From Streptomyces sp. CB01373 (GTDB taxonomy: Bacteria > Actinomycetota > Actinomycetes > Streptomycetales > Streptomycetaceae): DNA of 46,766 nucleotides. The notes under the pieces are model-generated. The model saw only the letters and a program-made list of their open reading frames with translations, was not told where the DNA came from and made no database searches. Of the stretch, positions 8,673 through 16,730 are shown piece by piece. The stretch spans positions 1 to 46,766 of the forward strand of contig NZ_NNBK01000031.1 in NCBI RefSeq assembly GCF_002803075.1. The letters are read 5' to 3'. How positions within the stretch are numbered: the stretch's first letter is position 1; each line of letters opens with the position of its first letter. The position numbers were made by a program, and so were the translations under genes.

Positions 8673-8869
8673 GGCGACCGGTACGGGACGGTCCCCGGAC
8701 GCGGGCGCGCACCATGTCGGGTCGCCGGGAATCCGCTCACCGAGAGCGTTGCGGTGGCAACGACGGGTGAGAAAACCTCCGCCCCGGTGTGAGGGCACCC
8801 ATAGGACGCAGGTCACGTACGAACGGACATAGGAGACAGAGGGGCCCGTCGCGAACGGCACAGACGCTC

Positions 8870-8875
8870 TAGTCT
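8870..8875 (+). promoter_or_regulatory. candidate -10 box (TAGTCT) for the lytic transglycosylase gene
   Basis: TAGTCT matches the Streptomyces TANNNT -10 pattern and would start transcription near 8882, giving a 5' leader of about 186 nt. The box lies inside nested inverted repeats (8821-8893), which may bind a regulator. No clear -35 was identified. Confidence 0.4.
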
Positions 8876-8969
8876 GTCCCGTTTTGTCCGTTCCGCTCCA
8901 CTATCCGGCTTCGTACGTCACACCTTTGCCACCGGATTTTGCGGCAGCTAAGAATTGCTCTCGTCGCTC

Positions 8970-8997
8970 AACGCCGCGGGTTTCCGCTCGCGGCGTT
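8970..8997 (+). ncRNA. leader hairpin, possible attenuator or riboswitch expression platform
   Basis: A perfect 9-bp stem (AACGCCGCG / CGCGGCGTT) with a 10-nt loop, followed by TGTGTGGG. It lies in the long 5' leader of the transglycosylase gene, 70 bases before the start codon. A second smaller stem (CGGAG/CTCCG) follows near 9022. I could not match the leader to a named riboswitch class. Confidence 0.4.
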
Positions 8998-9067
8998 TGT
9001 GTGGGACGGACCCCCTCCCGCAGTCCGGAGAGCGACCTCCGCGCTACTCGAAGAGGTCTATTTCGCC

Positions 9068-9787
9068 ATGCCCGCAAACTTCCGCCTTCCCGGTCGTGCC
9101 CTGGCCCAGCCCCGCAAGATCGCCGTCGCCGGCGTCGCCGTCCTCGGAGCGGCCGCCGTCGCCCTCTCCGCCGCGCCCGGCCACGCCGAGACGACGAGCA
9201 GTGTCGCCGCCGCCCCGGTGCAGCTCGGCACCCAGCCGATCCAGGGCGTGAAGGCCAGCGTCACCGACCAGCTCGCGGGCGAGAGCGTGAAGGTCCAGGC
9301 CATCGCGGCCAAGAAGCAGGCCGTCGTGACGCAGCAGGCCCGGACCGCCGCCCTGCACAAGGCCGCGGCCGCCCAGAAGGTCAAGTCCGCGCACCAGGCC
9401 AAGCAGGCCGCGAGCCGGTCCGCCGAGCGCCCGCAGATGCAGACGGTCGCGTACTCCACCCACTACGGCAACAACCTGGACGGCTGGATCCGGCAGGCGC
9501 TCGCCGTCATGAAGCAGCACAACATCCCCGGCTCCTACAGCGGCCTGCACCGCAACATCATGCGGGAGTCCTCGGGCAACCCGAACGCCATCAACAACTG
9601 GGACATCAACGCCCGCAACGGCATCCCGTCCAAGGGCCTGCTGCAGGTCATCGACCCGACCTTCCGCACGTACCACGTCCCCGGCACGTCGTGGAACATC
9701 TACGACCCGGTCGCCAACATCACCGCCGCCGCGAACTACGCGGCGCACCGGTACGGCTCGATGGACAACGTCAACAGCGCGTACTGA
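9068..9787 (+). CDS. secreted transglycosylase SLT-domain protein
   Basis: A 239-residue exported protein. The ATG at 9068 starts a Sec signal peptide (about 1-41: basic start, hydrophobic VAVLGAAAVALSAAPGHA, cleavage after AHA-like GHA). An Ala/Lys/Gln-rich helical linker follows (about 60-125), then a C-terminal SLT lysozyme-like domain (about 140-239) with catalytic Glu in IMRESSGNPNAIN, the GLLQVI motif and NIYDPVANITAAANYA. Such proteins cleave or bind peptidoglycan and act in cell-wall remodelling. The protein ends shortly after AHRYGSMDNVNSAY, as is common in Streptomyces SLT proteins. It has a long structured leader and a strong downstream terminator, so it is monocistronic and probably regulated at the RNA level. 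Confidence 0.9.
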   Translation: MPANFRLPGRALAQPRKIAVAGVAVLGAAAVALSAAPGHAETTSSVAAAPVQLGTQPIQGVKASVTDQLAGESVKVQAIAAKKQAVVTQQARTAALHKAAAAQKVKSAHQAKQAASRSAERPQMQTVAYSTHYGNNLDGWIRQALAVMKQHNIPGSYSGLHRNIMRESSGNPNAINNWDINARNGIPSKGLLQVIDPTFRTYHVPGTSWNIYDPVANITAAANYAAHRYGSMDNVNSAY

Positions 9788-9815
9788 GGCCGGCGCGGAC
9801 CTCTGACGAGACGCG

Positions 9816-9850
9816 GAAGGGCGGCACCCCGTTGCGGGGTGCCGCCCTTC
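9816..9850. terminator. strong bidirectional terminator
   Basis: A perfect 16-bp inverted repeat (9816-9831 with 9835-9850) and a 3-nt loop lies between the convergent transglycosylase and FHA-ABC exporter genes. It is one of the most stable hairpins in the window. Confidence 0.85.
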
Positions 9851-9869
9851 GTGCCGTGCCGCGGCGCGG

Positions 9870-12422
9870 TTACTTGCGCATGACCTCCGGCTCGTGGCGG
9901 CGCAGGAAGCGCGCCACCAGGAAGCCGCACACGACGCCGAGCACGATCAGCATGACCATGTCGAGGGTCCAGGCGGAGGCCGTGTGGTTCCACAGCGGGT
10001 CGGTGCTGGTCGGGTCGTCGGTGTTCGGGGCGATGTTGTTGAAGTCCAGCGTGGTACCGGCGGCGGCCACCGCCCAGCGCGACGGCATCAGGTACGAGAA
10101 CTGGTTGACGCCCATGGTGCCGTTCAGCGTGAACAGACAGCCGGTGAACACGACCTGGACGATGGCGAACATCACCAGCAGCGGCATGGTCTTCTCGGCG
10201 GTCTTCACCAGCGAGGAGATGACCAGGCCGAACATCATCGCGGTGAAACCGAGCGCCATGATCGGCAGGCACAGCTCGAGCAGCGTGGCGCTGCCCAGGA
10301 TCAGGCCCTTTTCGGGGATCTCGCGGCTGGAGAAGCCGATCAGGCCGACCATCAGTCCCTGGATCACGGTGACCGCGCCGAGCACGATCACCTTGGACAT
10401 CAGGTACGCCGAGCGGGACAGGCCGGTGGCGCGTTCCCGCTCGTAGATGACCCGTTCCTTGATCAGCTCGCGGACGGAGTTCGCGGCGCCCGCGAAACAG
10501 GCGCCGACCGCGAGGATCAGCAGCACCGTGGTCGCCGTGCCGTTCGGGACGTGCAGCCCCGTCGTCCGGTTGATCTGCTCGTTGACCAGCAGACCTCGGT
10601 TGTGGTCGATGAGCAGGCTGACCGCGCCGAGCACCGCCGGCAGGATCACCGACAGCGCCAGGAAGCCCTTGTCGGAGGCGATCACCGACACGTACCGCCG
10701 GATCAGGGTCATCAGCTGCGAGCCCCAGCCCTGCGGCTTGGGCGGCTTGATGGCCGGCGGAGGCATGTGTACGGACTGCGGCTCGACGGCGTCGATGTCC
10801 GCGGCGTACATCTGGTAGTGCTGCGAGCCCTTCCAGCGGCCGGCCCAGTCGTAGTCGCGGTAGTTCTCGAAGGCGGAGAACACATCGGCCCAGGTGTCGT
10901 AGCCGAAGAAGTTCAGCGCCTCCTCCGGCGGGCCGAAGTAGGCCACGGCACCGCCCGGCGCCATCACCAGCAGCTTGTCGCACAGGGCCAGTTCGGCCAC
11001 CGAGTGGGTGACGACGAGGACCGTGCGGCCGTCGTCGGCGAGTCCCCGCAGCAGCTGCATGACGTCGCGGTCCATGCCCGGGTCGAGACCGGAGGTCGGC
11101 TCGTCCAGGAAGATCAGCGACGGCTTGGTGAGCAGCTCCAGCGCCACCGAGACGCGCTTGCGCTGGCCGCCGGACAGGGAGGTGACCTTCTTGTCCTTGT
11201 GGACGTCCAGCTTCAGCTCGCGCAGCACCTCGTCTATGCGGGCCTCGCGCTCGGCCGCCGTGGTGTCGGCCGGGAAGCGCAGCTTGGCCGCGTACTTCAG
11301 AGCCTTCTTCACGGCCAGTTCCTTGTGCAGGATGTCGTCCTGCGGGACCAGGCCGATGCGCTGGCGCAGCTCGGCGAACTGCTTGTAGAGGTTGCGGTGG
11401 TCGTAGAGGACCTCGCCCTGGTCGGCGGGCCGGTAGCCGGTGAGCGCCTTCAGCAGGGTCGACTTGCCGGAACCGGACGGGCCGATGACACCGACCAGCG
11501 ACTTCTCCGGGAGGCCGAAGGAGACGTCCCTGAGGATCTGCTTGCCGCCGTCGACCGTCACGGTCAGGTGGCGGGCGGAGAAGGACACCTCACCGGTGTC
11601 GACGAACTCCTCGAGCCGGTCGCCGACGATCCGGAACGCCGAGTGGCCGACGCCGACGATGTCCGTCGGGCCGAGCTGCACCGTGCCGCCCTTGGGCACC
11701 GGGTGGCCGTTGACGTACGTGCCGTTGTGCGAGCCGAGGTCGCGGATCTCGAAGCGGCCGTCGGGTGTGGCGTGGAACTCCGCGTGGTTGCGGGAGACCT
11801 GGAGGTCGGAGACGACCAGGTCGTTCTCCAGGGCGCGGCCGATGCGCATCACGCGGCCGAGCGAGAACTGGTGGAAGGTCGTCGGGCTGCGGTCGCCGTA
11901 AGCCGGCGGCGCCCCCGCGGCGCTGCCGGGACCGCCCTGCTGCTGCGGGATCGACGGCGTCCGCGGGCCCTGCTGCGGCTGCGGTGGTTCCGGCTGCTGC
12001 CAGTCGGCCTGCGGTGTCTGCGGCCGCGGTTCCTGCTGCTGCGCCCAGCCGGGGTTCGCGCCCTGGGCCGCGTACGGCTGCTGCTGCGGCTGGGCCTGCG
12101 GGGTCGCCGCCGGGGCCGCGGCGCCGGCGAGGCTCAGCACGGGCCCGTCGGTCGCGTTCCCGAGATGCACGGCCGAACCGGGTCCGAGCTCCAGCTGGTT
12201 GACCCGACGGCCCTGCGCGAACGTGCCGTTGGTGCTGCCGTGGTCCTCGATGACCCAACTGCGGCCGTTGTAGCTGACCGTGGCGTGACGCCAGGAGACC
12301 CTGGCGTCGTCGAACACGATGTCCCCCTGTGGATCGCGTCCCAGGGCGTAGGACCTGGACGGGTCGAGCGTCCAGGTCCGTCCATTGGTTTCCAGTACGA
12401 GTTCCGGCACTCCATGCCCCAC
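9870..12422 (-). CDS. FHA-FHA-ABC exporter fusion (Rv1747-like)
   Basis: An 850-residue half-transporter of the ABCG/ABC-2 type with two N-terminal phosphothreonine-binding FHA domains. FHA1 is at about 5-95 (LGRDPQGDIVFDD, SWRHATV, GSTNGTF) and FHA2 at about 195-275 (IGRALENDLVVSD, VSRNHAEF, GSHNGTYVNG). A Gln/Pro-rich linker (about 105-180) separates them. The ATPase follows (about 280-500): Walker A GPSGSGKSTLL, signature LSGGQRKRVSVALEL and Walker B LIFLDEPTSGLD. The C-terminal half has six probable membrane helices (about 580-840). The same architecture in mycobacterial Rv1747 is controlled by Ser/Thr kinase phosphorylation, so kinase input is likely here. The start is GTG 12422. It is divergent from the streptophobe-type gene. 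Confidence 0.92.
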   Translation of the reverse strand: MGHGVPELVLETNGRTWTLDPSRSYALGRDPQGDIVFDDARVSWRHATVSYNGRSWVIEDHGSTNGTFAQGRRVNQLELGPGSAVHLGNATDGPVLSLAGAAAPAATPQAQPQQQPYAAQGANPGWAQQQEPRPQTPQADWQQPEPPQPQQGPRTPSIPQQQGGPGSAAGAPPAYGDRSPTTFHQFSLGRVMRIGRALENDLVVSDLQVSRNHAEFHATPDGRFEIRDLGSHNGTYVNGHPVPKGGTVQLGPTDIVGVGHSAFRIVGDRLEEFVDTGEVSFSARHLTVTVDGGKQILRDVSFGLPEKSLVGVIGPSGSGKSTLLKALTGYRPADQGEVLYDHRNLYKQFAELRQRIGLVPQDDILHKELAVKKALKYAAKLRFPADTTAAEREARIDEVLRELKLDVHKDKKVTSLSGGQRKRVSVALELLTKPSLIFLDEPTSGLDPGMDRDVMQLLRGLADDGRTVLVVTHSVAELALCDKLLVMAPGGAVAYFGPPEEALNFFGYDTWADVFSAFENYRDYDWAGRWKGSQHYQMYAADIDAVEPQSVHMPPPAIKPPKPQGWGSQLMTLIRRYVSVIASDKGFLALSVILPAVLGAVSLLIDHNRGLLVNEQINRTTGLHVPNGTATTVLLILAVGACFAGAANSVRELIKERVIYERERATGLSRSAYLMSKVIVLGAVTVIQGLMVGLIGFSSREIPEKGLILGSATLLELCLPIMALGFTAMMFGLVISSLVKTAEKTMPLLVMFAIVQVVFTGCLFTLNGTMGVNQFSYLMPSRWAVAAAGTTLDFNNIAPNTDDPTSTDPLWNHTASAWTLDMVMLIVLGVVCGFLVARFLRRHEPEVMRK

Positions 12423-12611
12423 TGAGTTGTCCCCCGATTTGCCCCCGTCGCGGGGAGTCTAGGGATGTCGAACATCGGGGGGAACTATTTCAGGCTCAGC
12501 CCACTGACCGAAAGCCGGGCCTTGTGAAGAGTGTCTACGTCCGCTTCGGCCGCCTTTTCGCCGACGGGGTTGAAACCCGGCCGCAGAGTGGTATTTCACG
12601 CGAGGGGGGAC
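12423..12611. other. divergent intergenic region, FHA-ABC exporter / streptophobe gene
   Basis: A 189-bp region that must hold promoters for both flanking genes. No confident -10/-35 pair or palindrome was seen. The exporter side has GGGGGAC near the GTG as a weak ribosome-binding site; the other side has GAGGGGGGAC right before the ATG at 12612. Confidence 0.5.
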
Positions 12612-14480
12612 ATGCGCGGCGGCCGGGCCGCGCCGCGGATCGGGGGGTCTGCCATGAGCGCTGCCATGGGCGTCGGGACCGTGAGGCACGGTGCGCGCCT
12701 GCCGTGGCTCGACGTGCTGCTGTCCGCGATCGCCTGCGTGAGCTGGGCGTTGACCGGCATGGCGGGCACGGCCGCGCTCGGTCTGCACCTGCTGCGGGCC
12801 GACGCGTCGGGCTCGCTGGGGCCGATGACCGCCGCGGTGGTGGCACTTGGGGCGGGTGGTTCGGTCACGCCGTCCGGCGATGTGTCCGCGTTCGGCCTGA
12901 AAGGCGCCGAGGCGCACACGGCCCTCCAGATCACGCCACTCGGGGTGAGCCTGGTCGGTGCGCTGCTGCTGTCGTGGCTCTTCCTACGGTCCTTGCGCAC
13001 GGCGGGAGTTGTGATCGCGCCGACCGAACTCCTGGCCCGGGCAGGCGCGGTGGTGGCGCTGTTCGTGGCGGTGCTGGGCGGGCTTGCCTGGGCGGGGCAC
13101 GACGTCGTCACGATCGACGGGGGTGCGCTCGGGCTCGGCAGGCTGCCGGGCGGCGCGGGATCCGGTGGCGTGAGCATTCCCGGGCTCGGTGACCTGGGGG
13201 ACATCGGCGGGCTCCTGCCCGACCGCGTCGGCGGGCTCATCGGCGCCAAGGCCGCGGTCGGCTTCACCGTCGACACGGCGCCGACCCTGCTGGGCGGGCT
13301 CGGCTGGTCGGCCGGGGTCCTGCTGATCGCGCTGCTCGCATCGCGCCGCACGCCGCTGCCGCGCGGCTGGGAGGCCGTGCACCGGGTGGTGCGGCCGGCC
13401 GTGTCGGCGCTCGTCACGGTGCTGATGGCCGCCGTGGCGGCGGGACTCGCGGCGGCCGCGTACGCGGCGATCGGCGACGACCACCCCCGGCGCGTCGCGG
13501 GCGCGGCACTGCTCGGCACCCCCAACGGCGTCTGGCTCGGCATCCCGGTCGGTCTCTTCGTCCCCTGGGACGGCAAGGCGACGGGCGGACTGGCCGGGGT
13601 CCTGCCGGACCCCCTGGACAGGCTGCTGACCGCGCACTCCGACCAGCCGGTCACGCTGTCCCGGCTGGCCGGCCTGGACGGCCGGGTGTGGCTGCTGGGT
13701 GTCGCGGCGGCGCTGGCGATGCTGCTGGCGGGCGTACTGACGGCGGTACGCACACCGGCGGGGGCCGCTCCGGTCCGCCGTGACGCTCTCGGCTTCGCGG
13801 GACGGTGCGCGCTGCGGCTGGGCATCGCCACCGCGCTGACGCTGCCGCTGCTCGCGTGGCTGACGGAGGTGTCCGCGGATGCGTCCTTGTCCGTCCTCGG
13901 CCTCGACGTGTTCGGCGCCGGGGTGGAACTGCGCGGCCACCTGGGCACGGCCCTGCTGCTCGGCGCCGTGTGGGGAGCCGGCGCAGGCGCCGTGGGTGCC
14001 CTGCTGGCCACGGCGGCGGGAGCCGCCGGCAGCCGCGCGGCACCGTTGGCACGGGGCGAGGCGGGGCCGGCCGCAGCCGTGGAACACCCGGGCCACGAGG
14101 TGCGGCCCGGACCCGCGGGCGGCACCCCCTACGCCCCGGCTGCGCCGTACCGCCCACCGAACCCGTCCACCAACCCGTACTTGCTCCTGCCGGACGGGCT
14201 GCGATCCCCGCAGGACACCCGCCCGCCCGAGGACCGAGGGCCGGCCGACCGCACGGAGCCGGCCGCGCCGGGCAGCGGTGAGCGGGCCCGGCCGGCTGCT
14301 TCGGGGCACGACATGTACGGGGCGCCGACGGTGGCCGGTCCCGTGCAGCCCCAGCCCCTTCCTCCCCCGCGACCGCCCGGACGGCCTCCGCGGCCCCCTC
14401 GGTCGCCGGGGTCGCCGGGAGCACCGGACGGCGATCCGCCGCCTTTGCCGCCGAGGCCGCCCCGGCCCCCGAAGAAATGA
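12612..14480 (+). CDS. streptophobe-family polytopic membrane protein
   Basis: A 622-residue membrane protein with about ten to twelve hydrophobic segments spread over residues 25-490. It ends in a long Pro-rich, disordered cytoplasmic tail (about 500-622) with runs such as PPRPPGRPPRPPRSPG. I recognise it as the Streptomyces-specific 'streptophobe' type, whose function is not established. The ATG at 12612 is preceded by GAGGGGGGA; an earlier in-frame ATG at 12531 lacks support. It is divergent from an FHA-controlled ABC exporter; whether the two work together is an inference from position only. A G-rich heptamer array follows 12 bases after its stop codon. Confidence 0.8.
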   Translation: MRGGRAAPRIGGSAMSAAMGVGTVRHGARLPWLDVLLSAIACVSWALTGMAGTAALGLHLLRADASGSLGPMTAAVVALGAGGSVTPSGDVSAFGLKGAEAHTALQITPLGVSLVGALLLSWLFLRSLRTAGVVIAPTELLARAGAVVALFVAVLGGLAWAGHDVVTIDGGALGLGRLPGGAGSGGVSIPGLGDLGDIGGLLPDRVGGLIGAKAAVGFTVDTAPTLLGGLGWSAGVLLIALLASRRTPLPRGWEAVHRVVRPAVSALVTVLMAAVAAGLAAAAYAAIGDDHPRRVAGAALLGTPNGVWLGIPVGLFVPWDGKATGGLAGVLPDPLDRLLTAHSDQPVTLSRLAGLDGRVWLLGVAAALAMLLAGVLTAVRTPAGAAPVRRDALGFAGRCALRLGIATALTLPLLAWLTEVSADASLSVLGLDVFGAGVELRGHLGTALLLGAVWGAGAGAVGALLATAAGAAGSRAAPLARGEAGPAAAVEHPGHEVRPGPAGGTPYAPAAPYRPPNPSTNPYLLLPDGLRSPQDTRPPEDRGPADRTEPAAPGSGERARPAASGHDMYGAPTVAGPVQPQPLPPPRPPGRPPRPPRSPGSPGAPDGDPPPLPPRPPRPPKK

Positions 14481-14492
14481 CCGCCCGACGAC

Positions 14493-14541
14493 GGGTGGCG
14501 GGTGGCGGGTGGCGGGTGGCGGGTGGCGGGTGGCGGGTGGC
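14493..14541 (+). repeat. seven perfect tandem copies of GGGTGGC upstream of serB
   Basis: Seven exact, uninterrupted 7-bp units occupy 14493-14541. The array is bracketed by CGACGAC (14486-14492) and its complement GTCGTCG (14548-14554), so the whole block could form a large stem-loop or a G-quadruplex (four or more GGG tracts on the plus strand with short loops). It lies between the streptophobe stop and the serB start. Confidence 0.95.
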
Positions 14542-14637
14542 AGCCAGGTCGTCGTCCCGTGGACATCTGTTGTTCGCTGTCCGGCAGGCGGACCTGAGGG
14601 GCAGGGGGCACTGGGTGCCGGATACGGTGGAAGCACC

Positions 14638-15846
14638 ATGAGCGCTTCGCAGACCTCTGCCGATCCCACCCTTCTCGTCAAGATCTTCGGGAAGGACAGG
14701 CCGGGCATCACGGCCGGTCTCTTCGACACCCTCGCCGCCTACTCCGTCGACGTCGTCGACATCGAGCAGGTCGTCACCCGTGGCCGCATCGTGCTGTGCG
14801 CGCTCGTCACGCAGCCGCCCGCCGGGCTGGAAGGCGACCTGCGGGCCACCGTGCACAGCTGGGCCGAGTCGATGAGAATGCAGGCGGAGATCATCTCCGG
14901 CCACGGCGACAACCGGCCGCGCGGTCTCGGGCGCTCCCTGGTCACCGTTCTCGGCCACCCGCTCACCGCGGAGGCGACCGCCCGGATCGCCGCCCGGATC
15001 ACCCGGGCCGGCGGCAACATCGACCGTATCTTCCGGCTGGCCAAGTACCCGGTGACAGCAGTGGAGTTCGCGGTGTCCGGCGTGGAGACGGGGCCGCTGC
15101 GCACCGCCCTGGCGACGGAGGCCGCGGCACTCGGTGTCGATGTCGCGGTCGTCGGGGCGGGTCTGCACCGGCGGGCGCAGCGCCTGGTCGTCATGGACGT
15201 GGACTCCACGCTCATCCAGGACGAGGTGATCGAACTGTTCGCCGGGCACGCCGGCTGCGAGGACAAGGTCGCCGAGGTGACGGCGGCGGCGATGCGCGGC
15301 GAGCTGGACTTCGAGCAGTCCCTGCACGCCCGCGTGGCGCTGCTGGAGGGGCTGGACGCCTCCGTGGTGGACAAGGTGCGCAGCGAGGTGCGTCTGACGC
15401 CGGGCGCGCGCACCCTGATCCGTACGCTCAAGCGGCTCGGCTACCAGGTCGGCGTCGTCTCGGGTGGCTTCACCCAGGTCACGGACGATCTGAAGGAGCG
15501 GCTCGGACTGGACTTCGCGCAGGCCAACACCCTGGAGATCGTCGACGGCAGGCTGACCGGCCGGGTCACCGGCGAGATCGTCGACCGGGCGGGCAAGGCG
15601 CGGCTGCTGCGCCGGTTCGCCGCCGAGGCGGGTGTCCCGCTGTCGCAGACGGTCGCGATCGGTGACGGTGCGAACGACCTGGACATGCTGAACGCGGCCG
15701 GCCTCGGAGTCGCCTTCAACGCCAAGCCGGTGGTGCGGGAGGCGGCGCACACGGCGGTGAACGTGCCGTTCCTCGACACCGTCCTGTACCTGCTCGGAGT
15801 CACCCGCGAGGAGGTCGAGGCCGCGGACGCCCACGAGGAGGGCTGA
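14638..15846 (+). CDS. serB: phosphoserine phosphatase SerB
   Basis: A 402-residue enzyme catalysing the last step of serine synthesis, phosphoserine to serine. Two ACT-type regulatory domains (about 12-85 and 100-170) precede a HAD phosphatase domain. Its motif I is MDVDSTLIQDE with nucleophile Asp187 and acid/base Asp189, motif II is VVSGGFTQV, and motif III/IV is GDGANDLDML. The domain organisation with N-terminal ACT repeats is the actinobacterial form. The start is the ATG at 14638 with GGTGG 8 nt before; the frame remains open far upstream without meaning. It is convergent with the SixA-type gene and preceded by the heptamer array. Confidence 0.95.
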   Translation: MSASQTSADPTLLVKIFGKDRPGITAGLFDTLAAYSVDVVDIEQVVTRGRIVLCALVTQPPAGLEGDLRATVHSWAESMRMQAEIISGHGDNRPRGLGRSLVTVLGHPLTAEATARIAARITRAGGNIDRIFRLAKYPVTAVEFAVSGVETGPLRTALATEAAALGVDVAVVGAGLHRRAQRLVVMDVDSTLIQDEVIELFAGHAGCEDKVAEVTAAAMRGELDFEQSLHARVALLEGLDASVVDKVRSEVRLTPGARTLIRTLKRLGYQVGVVSGGFTQVTDDLKERLGLDFAQANTLEIVDGRLTGRVTGEIVDRAGKARLLRRFAAEAGVPLSQTVAIGDGANDLDMLNAAGLGVAFNAKPVVREAAHTAVNVPFLDTVLYLLGVTREEVEAADAHEEG

Positions 15847-15881
15847 GCGGTCCCGCCGGCCCCTCCCGCACCGTCGTCGGG

Positions 15882-16400
15882 CTACTCCGACGGCGCCCAG
15901 TAGTCGAGCAGCGTGGCCACGCCCGGCTCCAGGGCCTTCCAGGATCCCTCGAAGGAGACCACGGCGAACGCGGCGGCCGGGAACCCACGCCGGCTCATCC
16001 GCTCGCGGGCGTCGCCCTCGGCCGCGCCGGACAGCACCTCGGCAAGACCCTGGATGCCCGGGTTGTGGCCGATGAGGATCACATTCCGCGCGTCGTCCGG
16101 CGTCTCGTTGAGCACGGTGATCAGCTCGCCGGGCGAGGCGTCGTAGACCCGCTCCTCGTAGACGGTCTTCGGCCGGTGCGGCAGCTCGTGGACGGCGAGC
16201 TTCCAGGTCTCGCGGGTTCGGGTCGCGGTCGAGCACAGGGCCAGATCGAAGGAGACACCGGTGCCGGCCAGCCTGCGGCCGGCGACCGCGGCGTCCGTGC
16301 GGCCCCTCTCGGCGAGTGGTCGTTCGTGGTCGGTCACCTGCGGCCAGTCGGCTTTCGCATGCCGGAAGAGAACAATCCTGCGGGGTTCTGCGACGCTCAT
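15882..16400 (-). CDS. SixA-type histidine phosphatase
   Basis: A 172-residue protein of the histidine-phosphatase (phosphoglycerate mutase-like) superfamily. The RHG-equivalent is FRHAKADW (catalytic His near residue 14), with a conserved Arg in STATRTRET (about 59-66) and the second catalytic His in ILIGHNPGI (about 114). E. coli SixA dephosphorylates phosphohistidine; here the substrate is not known. It is convergent with serB, only 35 bases apart, so the two may share 3' overlap or antisense control. The ATG at 16400 lacks an obvious ribosome-binding site; GAAGCT lies 7 nt upstream and could be a weak leaderless promoter. Confidence 0.9.
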   Translation of the reverse strand: MSVAEPRRIVLFRHAKADWPQVTDHERPLAERGRTDAAVAGRRLAGTGVSFDLALCSTATRTRETWKLAVHELPHRPKTVYEERVYDASPGELITVLNETPDDARNVILIGHNPGIQGLAEVLSGAAEGDARERMSRRGFPAAAFAVVSFEGSWKALEPGVATLLDYWAPSE

Positions 16401-16520
16401 GGGTCCCAGCTTCGCATGAAACAGGTTGGGGGGCGCAGGGAGTTGACATGCGGCTTCCCGGGCGGGGTGGGTGGCACGAGGACCTGCGCGGGAGGGGCGA
16501 CCGGATGCCCCCGCGGGGGG

Positions 16521-16730
16521 TCAGAGGGCGAGCAGTTCCCGGGCGTGCCGCAGGAGCTGGGGGATGGTGGGGTCGCCGCCCACCGCCTGGGCGTCCGCCG
16601 GGTTGCGTATCAGGAGGAGCAGCGCGACGAAGGCCAGCACGGGCAGGGCCAGGGCCCACCACGGCAGCCGGGAGTCGACGCCGGCGCCCGTGGTCGCCGG
16701 GTGGGGCCGGGTGTGCGTACGGGCCGACAT
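16521..16730 (-). CDS. small membrane protein, unknown function
   Basis: A 69-residue protein with one clear membrane helix (about 24-41: PWWALALPVLAFVALLLLI). It has a polar, Thr/His-rich N-terminus and a C-terminal amphipathic tail (DPTIPQLLRHARELLAL). GGAGGCG is ideally spaced before the ATG at 16730, which supports a real gene. It lies 120 bp upstream of the SixA-type gene on the same strand. No known family is recognised. Confidence 0.7.
   Translation of the reverse strand: MSARTHTRPHPATTGAGVDSRLPWWALALPVLAFVALLLLIRNPADAQAVGGDPTIPQLLRHARELLAL

Larger units (their letters stand above)
8595..9067. other. divergent regulatory region between kinase and lytic transglycosylase genes
   Basis: A 473-bp stretch without a gene. 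On the kinase side it holds the perfect palindrome GGACCTAGGTCC (8661-8672). In the middle is a nested inverted repeat: GAACGGAC (8821-8828) with GTCCGTTC (8886-8893), enclosing ACAGAC (8860-8865) with GTCTGT (8872-8877). The plus-strand -10-like TAGTCT (8870-8875) lies inside this. On the transglycosylase side is a 186-nt probable leader RNA with a 9-bp hairpin (8970-8997). Confidence 0.6.

Noticed and set aside
8882..9067. c-di-AMP (ydaO) riboswitch before the transglycosylase gene
   Set aside because: The conserved sequence blocks that I know for this class are not visible; left as an unclassified structured leader.
9894..12425. 843-codon plus-strand frame opposite the FHA-ABC exporter
   Set aside because: Mirrors the exporter's codon pattern, no recognisable domain and no ribosome-binding site; the minus-strand gene has clear Walker and FHA motifs.
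14493..14541. Heptamer array read as a protein repeat
   Set aside because: It lies between a stop codon and the serB start; the frames that cross it are antisense or out of frame with known genes.
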